Shown here piece after piece: positions 32,340-42,594 of a stretch of 64,000 nucleotides of DNA (its first letter is position 1; the number at the start of each line of letters is the position of its first letter). Under the pieces are notes generated by a model, which made no database searches, was not told the origin of the DNA, and was given only the letters and a program-made list of their open reading frames with translations. This stretch comes from Rattus norvegicus (taxonomy: Eukaryota > Chordata > Mammalia > Rodentia > Muridae): contig NC_086021.1 in NCBI RefSeq assembly GCF_036323735.1, forward strand, positions 131,895,476 to 131,959,475, written 5' to 3'. The translations under genes and the position numbers were made by a program.

Positions 32340-33390
32340 TCATGCCCTTTTCTGATCCTCTGATTCTCTGCTACTGTGCACTCTGACACCCTGCTTTCCC
32401 CCATCTGTTTCGTCTTGGCGGTAGCGCTTTGGCCCATACATCCTCTCAAAGACCTGAGAAATGTGTTCAATTTCTTCATTCTTCTTTTCTTGTTGGAGCA
32501 ACATGGCTTCTTCATATGCCATATGTGCGAAAACGGAACCTGAGCTCTCATAAATTTGATGTGTTATCCCTGTGCTTCTCTTTGGAGACGTTTCTGACAT
32601 GTCGTTCCTTTAGTTTTCTCAGCCTGTTTCAGCCCAGATGACTTGGTGAACTGCCCTTCAGCATTTATCACTGAGCATCATCTGCTCCATGCCTGGTCTT
32701 GGAATCCTTCTACATCAACTTCAAGAAAGTGTTAATAATGTTACCCTAAGGGTCTGATTTCCTTCCCCTATTTTCCACTGCATACAGTGTTTTTATATCA
32801 ATAATAAGGTCATCACCTAATTTCCCTAAATTGATGATGATGATTGATTGTTAGCTATTTAAACAATCTTAGAATCCCTCATGTTCTGTCTGGTCCCAAG
32901 TGCCCGTATTGTCATGGCTTCTTCCTGTTTCCCCCTTTGCATGTCTTATTGAGCCACGTGGTTAGTAACTTTTCAGTTCTCCCTGCTTTCACAATTTCCT
33001 AACTACACACCTACCATTCTCCATGCCCCCAAATGCCCTTTGACCCACTGAGCTCTTCTGAAACTTCTCCTTCTTCCACTGAGTCTCAGCTCCTCTTCCC
33101 TCTTCCCTGTGGCTTACAAGAAGACAACTTCTGTTTGTTAAAAAGAACTCACTACTGTGTTGTCCTTTGTTTTCATTTTCTACTTGTTGTGCTCCTTGCT
33201 CCTTAGTCCTGCGAATTCCCAGCGAGCAGGGAAAGCATGGCTTCTTTACATCACTAGCAGTAAGCCCTGCTTCAATGTGGACAGAAGTGAGACTCATTGG
33301 GCGGCTGAGTAGCACATTGACCTCAATACCTGGCTTGAGGCTCGCCAACTTTTTGATAGCTCTATCAATATCATTTCCCTCTGTATGTTG
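32340..33390 (-). pseudogene. Possible processed pseudogene of an unidentified gene
   Basis: Minus-strand translation gives protein-like blocks in changing frames. From 5' to 3' these are DIDRAIKKLASLKPG (near 33340, in a frame open for about 120 codons to 32989), GDDLIIDIKTLYAVEN (near 32800), VDVEGFQDQAW (near 32700), AEGQFTKSSGLKQAEKTKG (near 32640) and EEAMLLQQEKKNEEIEHISQ (near 32490). The last two lie in different frames and stops intervene. Charged, helical composition and the lack of obvious introns suggest a decayed retrocopy. I do not recognise the parent gene, and no poly(A) or TSD was found. Chance is possible. Confidence 0.3.
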
Positions 33391-33399
33391 AATTATAAG

Positions 33400-34374
33400 C
33401 TATTTGGCATAAGGGTTCTTACTCTTAAGAGTCACATAGATTTAGCTGATAAATTAGTTTGAAATGTTTATGTACCAATCAGGTCTCATCTGCAAGGCTC
33501 AACCCTAGAAGCCATTTTTGCTAGTGAAGAGCCTGTAGGGTGAGGGTTTCCCATCTGTGTGTACTCTGACTTTCACTGTATCAAATAGGGTAGAAGTGAC
33601 TATTTTCCAATGTACAGATTCTAGACTTGATGCAGAAAGGGATAGATAAACTAATTCCAGAGACTAGAGGTAGGGATGGAATATATTATTTCAACAGTCA
33701 TCATTTAACAGTATTTTACAAGCACATACTGTGGGAAAATATGGCTAATAAACATGGTCTCTGAATAAAAATTAAAGGTATGTGTGTATTTGAAGTGATT
33801 TACTGTGGATAAAAACTGCCGTGTGCTATTTTCCTGTCATTATATTGATCATGGAGGAATAGGAATATTCTACAGAGGAAATGCTCCACTGTAGAATAAA
33901 AACACACTTGAGGAAATGTAAATTCTTTATGAAGATATCATTTTTACCTGTGAGTATAAGAATTGTTTCATGTTCTTTATACATCAGTCTACTCACTGGT
34001 GTGTCAGGCATGTGATTGGGTAACGGCCATTTTGATCGTCCTTCAGATGACGGAGGATGACTAGATTTCCTTACCTTATTCTGGGTGAGCATTTCTTTGC
34101 TTAATTAAAGAATCTCCGTCTTGTTCTGCTGTCCTTTAAAGCTCAGAAAAGCCTCTTCCTGACTGAAGGCATCCGTAAAACAGCAAGACGTACTAGTTTA
34201 TCAATATAGCCTTCATAGTTAGGAAGCCCTGTGACTATGTATAACAGAAACTACTTGGAAAAACTTCAGAGTGCCTTTAACATCTGCAGAATGAGATCAA
34301 AACCAAAAGGTAGGCAGAGGACAATTTCCTGATAATTAGAAAAGAAAAAAACCACCACTTTATTTTTAAATAAT
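33400..34374. other. Unique AT-rich stretch, nothing recognised
   Basis: No gene, RNA or repeat family could be supported. Confidence 0.55.
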
Positions 34375-34690
34375 TCTATAATTACTGAAAAGTTGCAAAA
34401 ATACTACAGAGCAACTCCTAATTATACCCTTCATTCATCTACCCTAGTTCTAGGAAATTAGCATTTTCAAAATACAATAGTATTTGAAAATACCCTATTA
34501 CCAATAGGGTAAATTTCAGGTCATATTAAAATTCACCAGTGTTTGCTCCTTCCACTATGTAATTTTTTCTGTTCTAGGATCCCATCCAAGACCTCAGACC
34601 GTGTTTAATTTTCATGTCCTGTTAGTTTGTTCCAATATGAGACAGCCCCTGATTTTTTCCCCCTATCTTTTATGATTTAGGTAACTTTTA
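34375..34690 (+). mobile_element. Ancient mammalian L1 3'-end-type repeat
   Basis: The blocks 'actgaaaagttgcaaaaatactacag', 'cagtgtttgctccttcca', 'tctgttctaggatcccatccaag' and 'gttttcatgtcctgttag'-type words match a mammal-wide L1M-type noncoding segment in this orientation. It is strongly diverged. The exact family and strand are moderately uncertain. Confidence 0.45.
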
Positions 34691-35439
34691 ATGGGTCTTG
34701 TACATTTGTTATACAAAATACCATTCAGTTAAGTTTTATAAATGTATCCTGGTAAGGGGACTGAGGACATACATTTGTGAAGAAGAGCAGAGAAGTTGTT
34801 CTGCTGGTCCCTGGGAATCATATGAAGGGTGCATGAGTGCCTCACTGCTGGGGACATTAGCCTCCAACACTACTTTAAGAGGATGGCTAAAGGGCCTATT
34901 CTTCTCGTTCAATTGATGTATCTGGAGACATCTATTTGGAGTTAATTTTATATCGCATTTCATCTCTAACATTTGCACAGCGATTTTAGAGCACAGTGGT
35001 GGATGTCTCCTGCATTGGTGGCATTTACCTAATGGTAGTTTTGTATTGTCCTAAGGTGACAATTATTCTCTCCTTATGGAAAATACCATTTAACAAGCTA
35101 TAAGATAAAAAGGAGCAAAATTGTACTTAATAGTATTTAATGACTTAGTCAGATGTAAGAAATTTCACTACCATATGGCATATGCGTATGTATTTAGAGG
35201 TGTATGTTTATATGTACATTTTATGCTATATCCAGATTATGATATTAATACTTATGTCATATGTTTAGTGTAGATCTGTATAATTAATACAAACCATCTG
35301 GGCATATATGTTCATGGGTATAAGATGCAGACATACTGTGTATCTGATATACCATGGTGTAATCTATGTTGTTAAGAAATATATTATAAGCATCTTTCCA
35401 CACAGGTGACTGTGCTTCCTCTCATCCTAAAGGCTGGCA
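34691..35439. other. AT-rich stretch, nothing recognised
   Basis: It may contain further decayed ancient L1 sequence. No feature was supported. Confidence 0.45.
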
Positions 35440-35830
35440 TGACCCCATCGTAATGAGCGTCATTAATTTATCTGACTCTCCTCGTTGGTGTTTTGCTTCA
35501 GCTTTTGCATCTGTGATTGCAGACGGTCTTTATGCATCTTTATGTAGCACTGCGGCTGAGGATACATTCATTTTTATGCAGCTTTCCTGTCCTTCAAGGT
35601 TGGTACCAATTTACACTCTTGCCAGCGGCACATGTGTATGCGGGATGCACTATGCCTTCCCCTGCTACTGGCCGCCACTGCTCCCATGGGTCTCTTTTTA
35701 TTGTCTCTTTTCTGGTATGTGAGAGGATACCAAATGGGACCCTTTCATTCCACCTCTTTCCCTGCCATCTTTGTTTATGCAGTGCTCACTTTCTTTGCTC
35801 TACTTATCAATACTACGGCATTACTTAGTT
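35440..35830 (-). mobile_element. Possible ancient L1 ORF2 C-terminal relic, antisense
   Basis: 'ggttggtaccaatttacactcttgccag' resembles the antisense of the conserved WW-C-K-L-V-Q-P part of L1 ORF2, and the flanking sequence is compatible. It is highly diverged, and the assignment rests on this one block. Confidence 0.35.
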
Positions 35831-35859
35831 CTGAAGTCCATATCATAACCTCTTCTCAC

Positions 35860-37289
35860 GTGGAGGAGACTGTAACACCTAACACTGCTGCAGTCCCCGC
35901 CCCCAACCACCAATGTTTTACTTAGAACAGGTGACACTGGGTTATGTCTTTTCCTTAACTCCTAGGTGTTAAGGTCTCAGGGTGAAGGACTTTAGATTCA
36001 GGATCTGTCAGGGTTGCCTCCTCTTACATATTCTAATTAACGGTGACAGTCCCCTATCTTTTAAAACCAGTTACCAAGCTGCTTCTTGATGCCAAAGGTA
36101 AAACATCCTCATGCCCTCTTTTCCATTTAAATCACCTCCAGGCTTCTCCCTGCTCTGTTCTTGGAGTTTCTAACCACTGGGATCTGTATTCCACACTAGT
36201 TTCTTTTCCTGTGTCTCCTTCATGCCTAGGGTTGCCAAGTCATTAGTGAAAGCACTGATTTACATATCAATGTGTCATCTGCATTTATGATGGTTTCTTT
36301 GGGGTTTCTTCAAAATAAAACCCCAAATTTGCTCATAAACACCATGAATTTGCAGTCTCAGTTGCTCAGGTTCCAGAAAAAAAGAAAGAATGAAAAAATG
36401 AAAGAAAGAAAAAGAAGAACGAAAAATACTCGTTGTCAGTTATTAGAGACTCCACAGGTAATTGGATTTGGTTTGTAGGGAATTCAGAAGGCTGCCCGGA
36501 AAAGTGGCTGTGATTAAATTACCCTGAACACTAGGGGTCCAAACCAAGGCGTCTGTCCACTCTTGCTGGTGAAAATCTGCCCCAGCCACACAGCACTGGA
36601 GAATAACCGCATGAAGACCATTATGGAATCAGACTCTAATGTAGTTTCCTCTAATTCCTTTGCTGCTGCGCATGAAATAACAGGAAGTGGGTTCTTTCAC
36701 AATCATGCCTAAAATCTCAAATCAGAGCAATTGTAAGGGACTTACAAATGTGATAATAAACCTTACTTCATTTGACTTATAGCAGGAGTGGCTGAGCTTT
36801 TAACCAGCACAACACTCACACAAATCTCTATCAGAAAAAATGGGACCCTTTCATTCCACCTCGCCTGCCCTGCTGAAAGCATTTGCTATGCACATTCTCC
36901 TTCAAAGGTGTTGCTTTTCTAATGTATTCGCTCACCGGGTGAAGAGCAGAATTGCAAACAGGTCAAATAGGAAGTCTATCCTGCTCTGCCCTCCTGCTCA
37001 GAGCTACCTTCCTAGCTTCAATCAAGTGGCAGCCTGGTTTGCATTTTGGTTAGTAAAGGCTGAGTTGTTTACAATCACGGTTATTATATAAACCTTGAAA
37101 CCAAATCTGACAGTGCATTTTGAAAGGGTCGAGCTGAAAGTCGCCTGTGGGAGTGAGGTTTGAAACACAGTCTTAAGCACAATTAGTGAAGGAACGTAGG
37201 CCCCTTCCTGTGTTTGTGCTTCTGTAAGTGAAGTTTGTTATTTGTCAAGGGACAAAAAGATCTTCTTCGATGACAGATTATTTTGTGGG
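35860..37289. other. Unique stretch, candidate conserved noncoding DNA
   Basis: Low in rodent repeats. The part 36840-37140 has words such as GCAAACAGGTC and TTGTTTAC (forkhead-like) and looks like regulatory rather than decayed repeat DNA. No exon could be supported. A purine-rich GAAA tract lies at about 36378-36425. Confidence 0.35.
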
Positions 37290-37322
37290 GTTGTTGTTAT
37301 TGTTGTTATTGTTGTTGTTGTT
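37290..37322. repeat. (GTT)n/(ATT)n tract
   Basis: Ten or so GTT trinucleotides with two ATT interruptions. Confidence 0.9.
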
Positions 37323-37523
37323 TCGTTCTCTCTGCTCTCCTCACTACCAAAGTAACCCAAGATAGGTTACTTAGATGCTGTGGTTCATAGGCCATTGATG
37401 CCCTAGAAAAGGTTTAACCACCCATCCCAGCTTCCTGGCCTCGATTACAGATGCTCAGAAGGGCCATTCTGAGGAGATGGGTTTGCCAGTCTGAATTCTG
37501 TGCACACACATTCCCTTATAGAC

Positions 37524-37548
37524 ATCAGTTCTCGGCCTTTTGGACAAG
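37524..37548 (+). ncRNA. Possible fragment of the U2 snRNA 5' end (pseudogene)
   Basis: The word TTCTCGGCCTTTTGG is a 15-base exact match to the U2 snRNA 5' region. It is preceded by ATC and followed after two bases by AAG in the correct register, about 21 of the first 25 U2 bases. Nothing beyond that resembles U2. It would be a 3'-truncated U2 pseudogene or a chance match. Confidence 0.3.
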
Positions 37549-39007
37549 CAGTTAGCATAATTAGCAATGCTGTAGAAGGCAGGGACTGTGTGCCTACTCG
37601 GTTCATGTCTTGGTTTCTGTTGGGCCAGCATCATGACTTCCCACTTACAGGGCAAGTGGTCTCCCATATGGTGTTTTCTCATTGGTAAAATGCTAAAACT
37701 GTGTCTAATGAAAGGGTTTGTGATTAAATCAGATACTACATATAAACCTGTCTACAGGCTTGCCAACATCAGATATCTGATAATATACAAGTAGTTACTC
37801 TGATTTTATTAATTTCGTTTTTTACTAAAATTTATAAATGACTATTGCACTAACCATACTTAATTGAGAATAAATACAAATTGTTTCAACTGATGATTGT
37901 GGTAAAAATACTTTATAATTTTATATTTAAAGATTTTTTAAAGATATATTACTAGAAAATTTTTCTTTGTATTTACTTATATGCCTTTAAAACACTACTT
38001 TTTATTTCTCAACTTTTAATGTAGAAATAGAAAATATATTCCAAGTAAATATTAGATAGTACATAAACAACAATAACCCACCACTCCCACTTATCTTGGA
38101 ACGTTTTCTTTTCCGGAGGAGAAAGAGGCCATGAGGTGATCCTGCTGCCTATGAGAGGGTAGTCAAATGCTTGGTTGAGAATCCAAGCCATTTTCTATGA
38201 AACAGATGAGAGGAAGAAAATGATACGTATTAAATATATACTAAATACATGTCTCAAGATGCCTTTCAACTTGAATTATTTAATTTAATTGTCTCTGCAA
38301 CACATGTGCTATACTTGAGGCCATTACTTTCTGTTTTACTCATTCAGGAAATGGGTTCATTCATTTATTCATATGAATAAGTATCATTAATAACATTTTA
38401 ATCCAGTTGTGTTAGCTTTGGGGTCTATGAGCATTTCAGAGTCAAATCTTGGCTCATGGGTATGAAGAAAGCTACAGAATATTCAGGTAAAAAGACAAAA
38501 CCTAATTTTGAATCTTGATCCAAATACTGGAATTTTGGGGCTCTTTCTAATCACCAGCTGAAGTTGGGGCTCCTTCTCGGGATTCTCAGTCTTATTAATA
38601 ATGTAATTTAAGAATAGGCTCAAGTGGGAGCTCAAGAACCATTTTACTGGTGTTTAAATGAAAACGCCAAAGGCTGGACATTTTAGCAGATACCCAAAGT
38701 AGGACAGTGAAGATAGAGAAAAAGAGCCATGTCATGTAAGCCACAGTGGAGGTCACACACAGCCCAAACAAAGGGAGATAGATACACAGATGAAGAGATA
38801 GATACAAGAGAGGAGTACACCCTTGTGGAGTGTCAAAGTGGGACGACTGTTCCTGGAGTCCAATCTGAAATCATGTCTAACCTCCTTGTTAAGAATATAA
38901 AGCACATGGGCAAAATTTTCAGAATACTAAGGCCTGACTCATCCTGGAAATATGTATTTTAACCACTCAGAAGACAATGGCTTTAGCTCTGAACAGATTA
39001 CCTGGAC
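37549..39007. other. Unique AT-rich stretch, nothing recognised
   Basis: No gene or repeat family was recognised. Confidence 0.55.
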
Positions 39008-39208
39008 CAGTGGTTCTCAACCCACCTAATGTTCCAACCCTCTAATACACTTCCTCATGTTGTGGTAATCCACATTCATAAAATTATTTGGTTGCTATTT
39101 CATAACTGCAAGTTGGCTACTGTTATGAATCGCAGTGTAAATATTTGATATGCAGGATGCCGGATATGTGACTCAAAGGGGTCACGACCCACAGGTTGAG
39201 AAGCATTG
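39008..39208 (+). mobile_element. URR1-like hAT-Charlie relic with both terminal repeats
   Basis: The left end CAGTGGTTCTCAACCC and the right end ACAGGTTGAGAAGCATTG are inverted repeats, preceded on the right by 'gggtcacgaccc'. The interior has 'cataactgcaagttggctactgttatgaatcgca' blocks in pieces. The flanking 8-mers acctggac (39000-39007) and acctagct (39209-39216) agree at 5 of 8, a decayed hAT TSD. It is a short non-autonomous element without transposase. It is the second copy of the family in this window, after 8019-8197. Confidence 0.82.
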
Positions 39209-39216
39209 ACCTAGCT

Positions 39217-40537
39217 GTAAAGGGAGACTGAGAGAGGACTTGATAAGTGCTATGGATACATGCATCCACCCTCACTCTGTCTCCTTAGTGATTACACTGT
39301 GACGCGCCTCCAGCTCAGCTCTGCTGTGAGAGGGCCAGCATTGGTTCTGTTGGCTAGCCGCTGCTCCTGCTATCTTATATTCTGTCTGGTGTGCTCTACC
39401 ACCTAGAAAGCTTCCTACACCCTGGCCAGCACACTGCTGGGAAAGTATTTCAAAAGAAGAAAATAGTGGATTCCAGATTAGGAAAAGCAGTGTTATTTAT
39501 GTTGTATCATCTCCATCTTTTTCAACATATCATTTAATTATTCTCTCTTCAGCAGGATCCTTGAAGCAGGGAAAATCAGTAAAGCTAAAACTCTTCATTC
39601 TTATAATAAAGCTTACGTTTGCTTCCTTCCTATTATCCCTAGTGGCTAACAACCTTAAAGTATACTTTCAGCAATGAAGAGAAAGTTTGTTCATTTGTTG
39701 AGCACACATGCTTTGTTGTTACGCCTACTATTGAACGAGGCAAACAGACTCTCTTCAGGGACCTCTGTCAGTAGTGACAAACAATGGGAACTTACTTTAC
39801 AAGCGAAAGAGGAAAGAAAGCTATGAGCATGTCATGGGCATGGCATAATGAGGGTCAGGTGGGTAAGCTCTGTGGACGATGTATTGAACATTACTGGAAA
39901 GCCCATTTCCCTCACATTCTGAACTTCTTCACAAGTACGTCACCCATCTCATACTCTGAATTTATAAGGAAGGCATCATGAGTCTCCGGTGTACATCTAT
40001 CCAGACTGTAATTGGTCAATAGATGAAGATGTAGTACGTGTGCAAATAGTCAGATTTATCAATATCTGGGTTCATTTTCTCAAAGTAATATTAATGACTT
40101 TAGCTAAATAAGAAAATCACCGTGATTTACGCTGATATTTGTTGCTTGCCAAATGTATATTGTTTGGGCAACTTTATGTAATTCAGTACATTTTCCTCTT
40201 CCCTGGCTTGGTATCTCTTTTAACTTCCTTTGAAATTGACGTTTCTTTGAAAAGAGACCCCCAGAATCGTGGGTGTGTTTGTGTGTATGTGAGTTTGTGT
40301 GCATGTGTACATATATGTGTTTTAAAAATGTATGATCTTGGCCTCTCCCACACAGTTTACAAAGACGACGTATATTAAGGACTTGGGTAATCTGCATTTT
40401 GATGGTATTATAGTGTAGGCAGCAATGTTTTGTACTCATGTCTCTCTACCATGGCATCAACATATCATCCTTACCTGAAATAGCCCATAGGCATGTGGTT
40501 ACCTACAGACTGCCATTGTGATTGGCTTCCTGATCGC

Positions 40538-40539
<2 letters not shown>
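39217..40539. other. Unique stretch, nothing recognised
   Basis: No exon, RNA gene or repeat family was recognised. A short GT-rich tract lies at about 40270-40320. Confidence 0.55.
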
Positions 40540-40606
<67 letters not shown>

Positions 40607-40609
40607 AAA
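40540..40609. repeat. (CA)n plus A15
   Basis: About 27 CA dinucleotides (40540-40593) followed by a 15-base A run (40595-40609). Confidence 0.96.
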
Positions 40610-40749
40610 CCTGTACCAAGCTGCTCATTCCTGATAACTTTCTTTATAGTTATCATCTGGTGGCCTCACTTCTGGTCATACATTGACTCCACTCTCTGTC
40701 ACCCCGACCTCAGCTCTTACACCCAGAACATGATCACTTGTTTTCTCTT

Positions 40750-40938
40750 TTTTTTTTTTTAAAGATTTATTCATTTATTATATATAAGTACACTGTAGCT
40801 GTCTTCAGATACACCAGAAGAGGGCATCGGATCTCTTTACAGATGGTTGTGAGCCACCATGTGGTTGCTGGGAATTGAACTCATGACCTCTGGAAGAGCA
40901 GTCGGGTGCTCTTAACCGCTGAGCCATCTCTCCAGCCC
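40750..40938 (-). mobile_element. B2 SINE, antisense, with perfect TSD
   Basis: The reverse complement starts GGGCTGGAGAGATGGCTCAG, followed by 'ccagaggtcatgagttcaatt', 'accacatggtggctcacaacc' and 'tgtatctgaagacagc', and an A-rich tail with ATAAATGAATAAAT. The 15-mer CACTTGTTTTCTCTT flanks it at 40735-40749 and 40939-40953. It is a young, ordinary B2 insertion, useful as a contrast to the B2 at 12559, which has no TSD of its own. Confidence 0.97.
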
Positions 40939-41051
40939 CACTTGTTTTCTCTTATCTTAGTCCTTTTTCTTTTCTCAATTTCAGTCTTGCCTAAGATTTT
41001 ATGTGTTTTTAAATGAGAATGCAGAATACAATGCCACCTCTGTATGCGTGT

Positions 41052-41053
<2 letters not shown>

Positions 41054-41102
<49 letters not shown>
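41054..41102. repeat. (TG)n microsatellite
   Basis: About 24 uninterrupted TG dinucleotides. Confidence 0.97.
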
Positions 41103-41103
<1 letters not shown>

Positions 41104-41152
41104 ATGAACAGAATAGGTGAGTCAGAGGATAACAGAACACTTCTCTCTTTTT

Positions 41153-41618
41153 TTTTCTTTTTTCTTTTATTCTTTTTTTTTATTAACTTGAGTATTTCTT
41201 ATATACATTTCGAGTGTTATTCCCTTTCCCGGTTTCCAGGCAAACATCCCCCTCCCCCCTCCCCTTCCTTATGGGTGTTCCCCTCCCAACCCTCCCCCCA
41301 TTGCCGCCCTCCCCCCCATAGTCTAGTTCACTGGGGGTTCAGTCTTAGCAGGACCCAGGGCCTCCCCTTCCACTGGTGCTCTTACTAGGATATTCATTGC
41401 TACCTATGGGGTCAGAGTCCAGGGTCAGTCCATGTATAGTCTTTAGGTAGTGGCTTAGTCCCTGGAAGCTCTGGTTGCTTGGCATTGTTGTTCATATGGG
41501 GACTCGAGCCCCTTCAAGCTCTTCCAGTTCTTTCTCTGATTCCTTCAACGGGGGACCTATTCTCAGTTCAGTGGTTTGCTGCTGGCATTCGCCTCTGTAT
41601 TTGCTGTATTCTGGTGTG
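41153..41618 (-). mobile_element. 5'-truncated L1_Rn 3' end with TSD
   Basis: About 430 bp of L1 3'UTR, nearly identical to copies 1 and 2, with an interrupted A-rich tail (T-rich 41144-41181 on the plus strand). It is flanked by CACTTCTCTCTTTTT at 41138-41152 and 41619-41633. On the sense strand the target reads TT/AAAAAG, a textbook L1 endonuclease site. The 5' junction after ATTCTGG shares TGTG microhomology with the target. Non-coding. Confidence 0.97.
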
Positions 41619-41633
41619 CACTTCTCTCTTTTT

Positions 41634-42452
41634 AACCTACAGTAAAACATTCTTGGGAGATACTGTCTAATGAAGAAGTAGGTCATAACTTCTACGAGGT
41701 TGGCCAGACTTCCTGATGGATGGGTGGGCTGTTATGAACCAGAAGTCAGGAAGTAAGCTGACAATCTCAATTCAAAAATGATGGAGTATCCTGTCATGAT
41801 GTGTGGGTGAGTGAACCAAACTCTAGATATCAGTCCCAGCGACTACTGACCCAGCCAACTTTTATTGATTCCCTATGAACTATGGAACTTCCTGCATAAA
41901 GACACAGTCTCCATCCTCCAGATGTACTTTTTACAGGTAATGTGCACACACTGATGAATAATGACTTCTCAGCTCAAAAGCTTTTGGATTTTGAAGGGAA
42001 CACCAGGAAAAGCTTCTAAGAGGAAATAACTCCCATGCTTAGCTTCAATGGCCATATTATAAACACCTGAGCAGATAACAGAGACAGAAAGATTCAGATG
42101 ATCAGACTTGGGATGTGGGCATGATTTAGAGGCAGAGCATACCTTAAAGGTACTGTCATCTACAGATGGGAGAGCTGTATGCCATGCAGTCTGACTGCCT
42201 CATCTTGCACAATGCTGCCTCTGAACCCTGTTGCTGTTCTCAGCTGAAGCAACAGTTTTAGTCACAATGGTCCAAGCCATGGATTTAATTGCTAATCGTA
42301 TCCCCAACTTCCTACAAAAATCTACTTTCCTTTATTCTACCACATGCCAGTCCATAGTGAGAAAGATTCAGTACAGGAGAATCTGGATAGATGTTTATGA
42401 TAACAGTCCAACACTTAGGGATTCCATTTTTAAACATAATTTCCTTGACCTG

Positions 42453-42453
<1 letters not shown>
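41634..42453. other. Unique stretch, nothing recognised
   Basis: No gene or repeat was recognised. Confidence 0.55.
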
Positions 42454-42483
<30 letters not shown>

Positions 42484-42594
42484 TGTATGTATAGATATAG
42501 ATATAGATATAGATATAGATATAGATATAGATATAGATATAGATATAGATATAGATATAGATATAGATATAGATATAGATATAGATATAGATAT
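42454..42594. repeat. Compound (TATG)n-(ATAGAT)n array
   Basis: About nine TATG tetramers pass directly into about 17 nearly perfect ATAGAT hexamers. Chance frames here encode Ile-Asp or Tyr-Ile repeats and are not genes. Confidence 0.97.
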
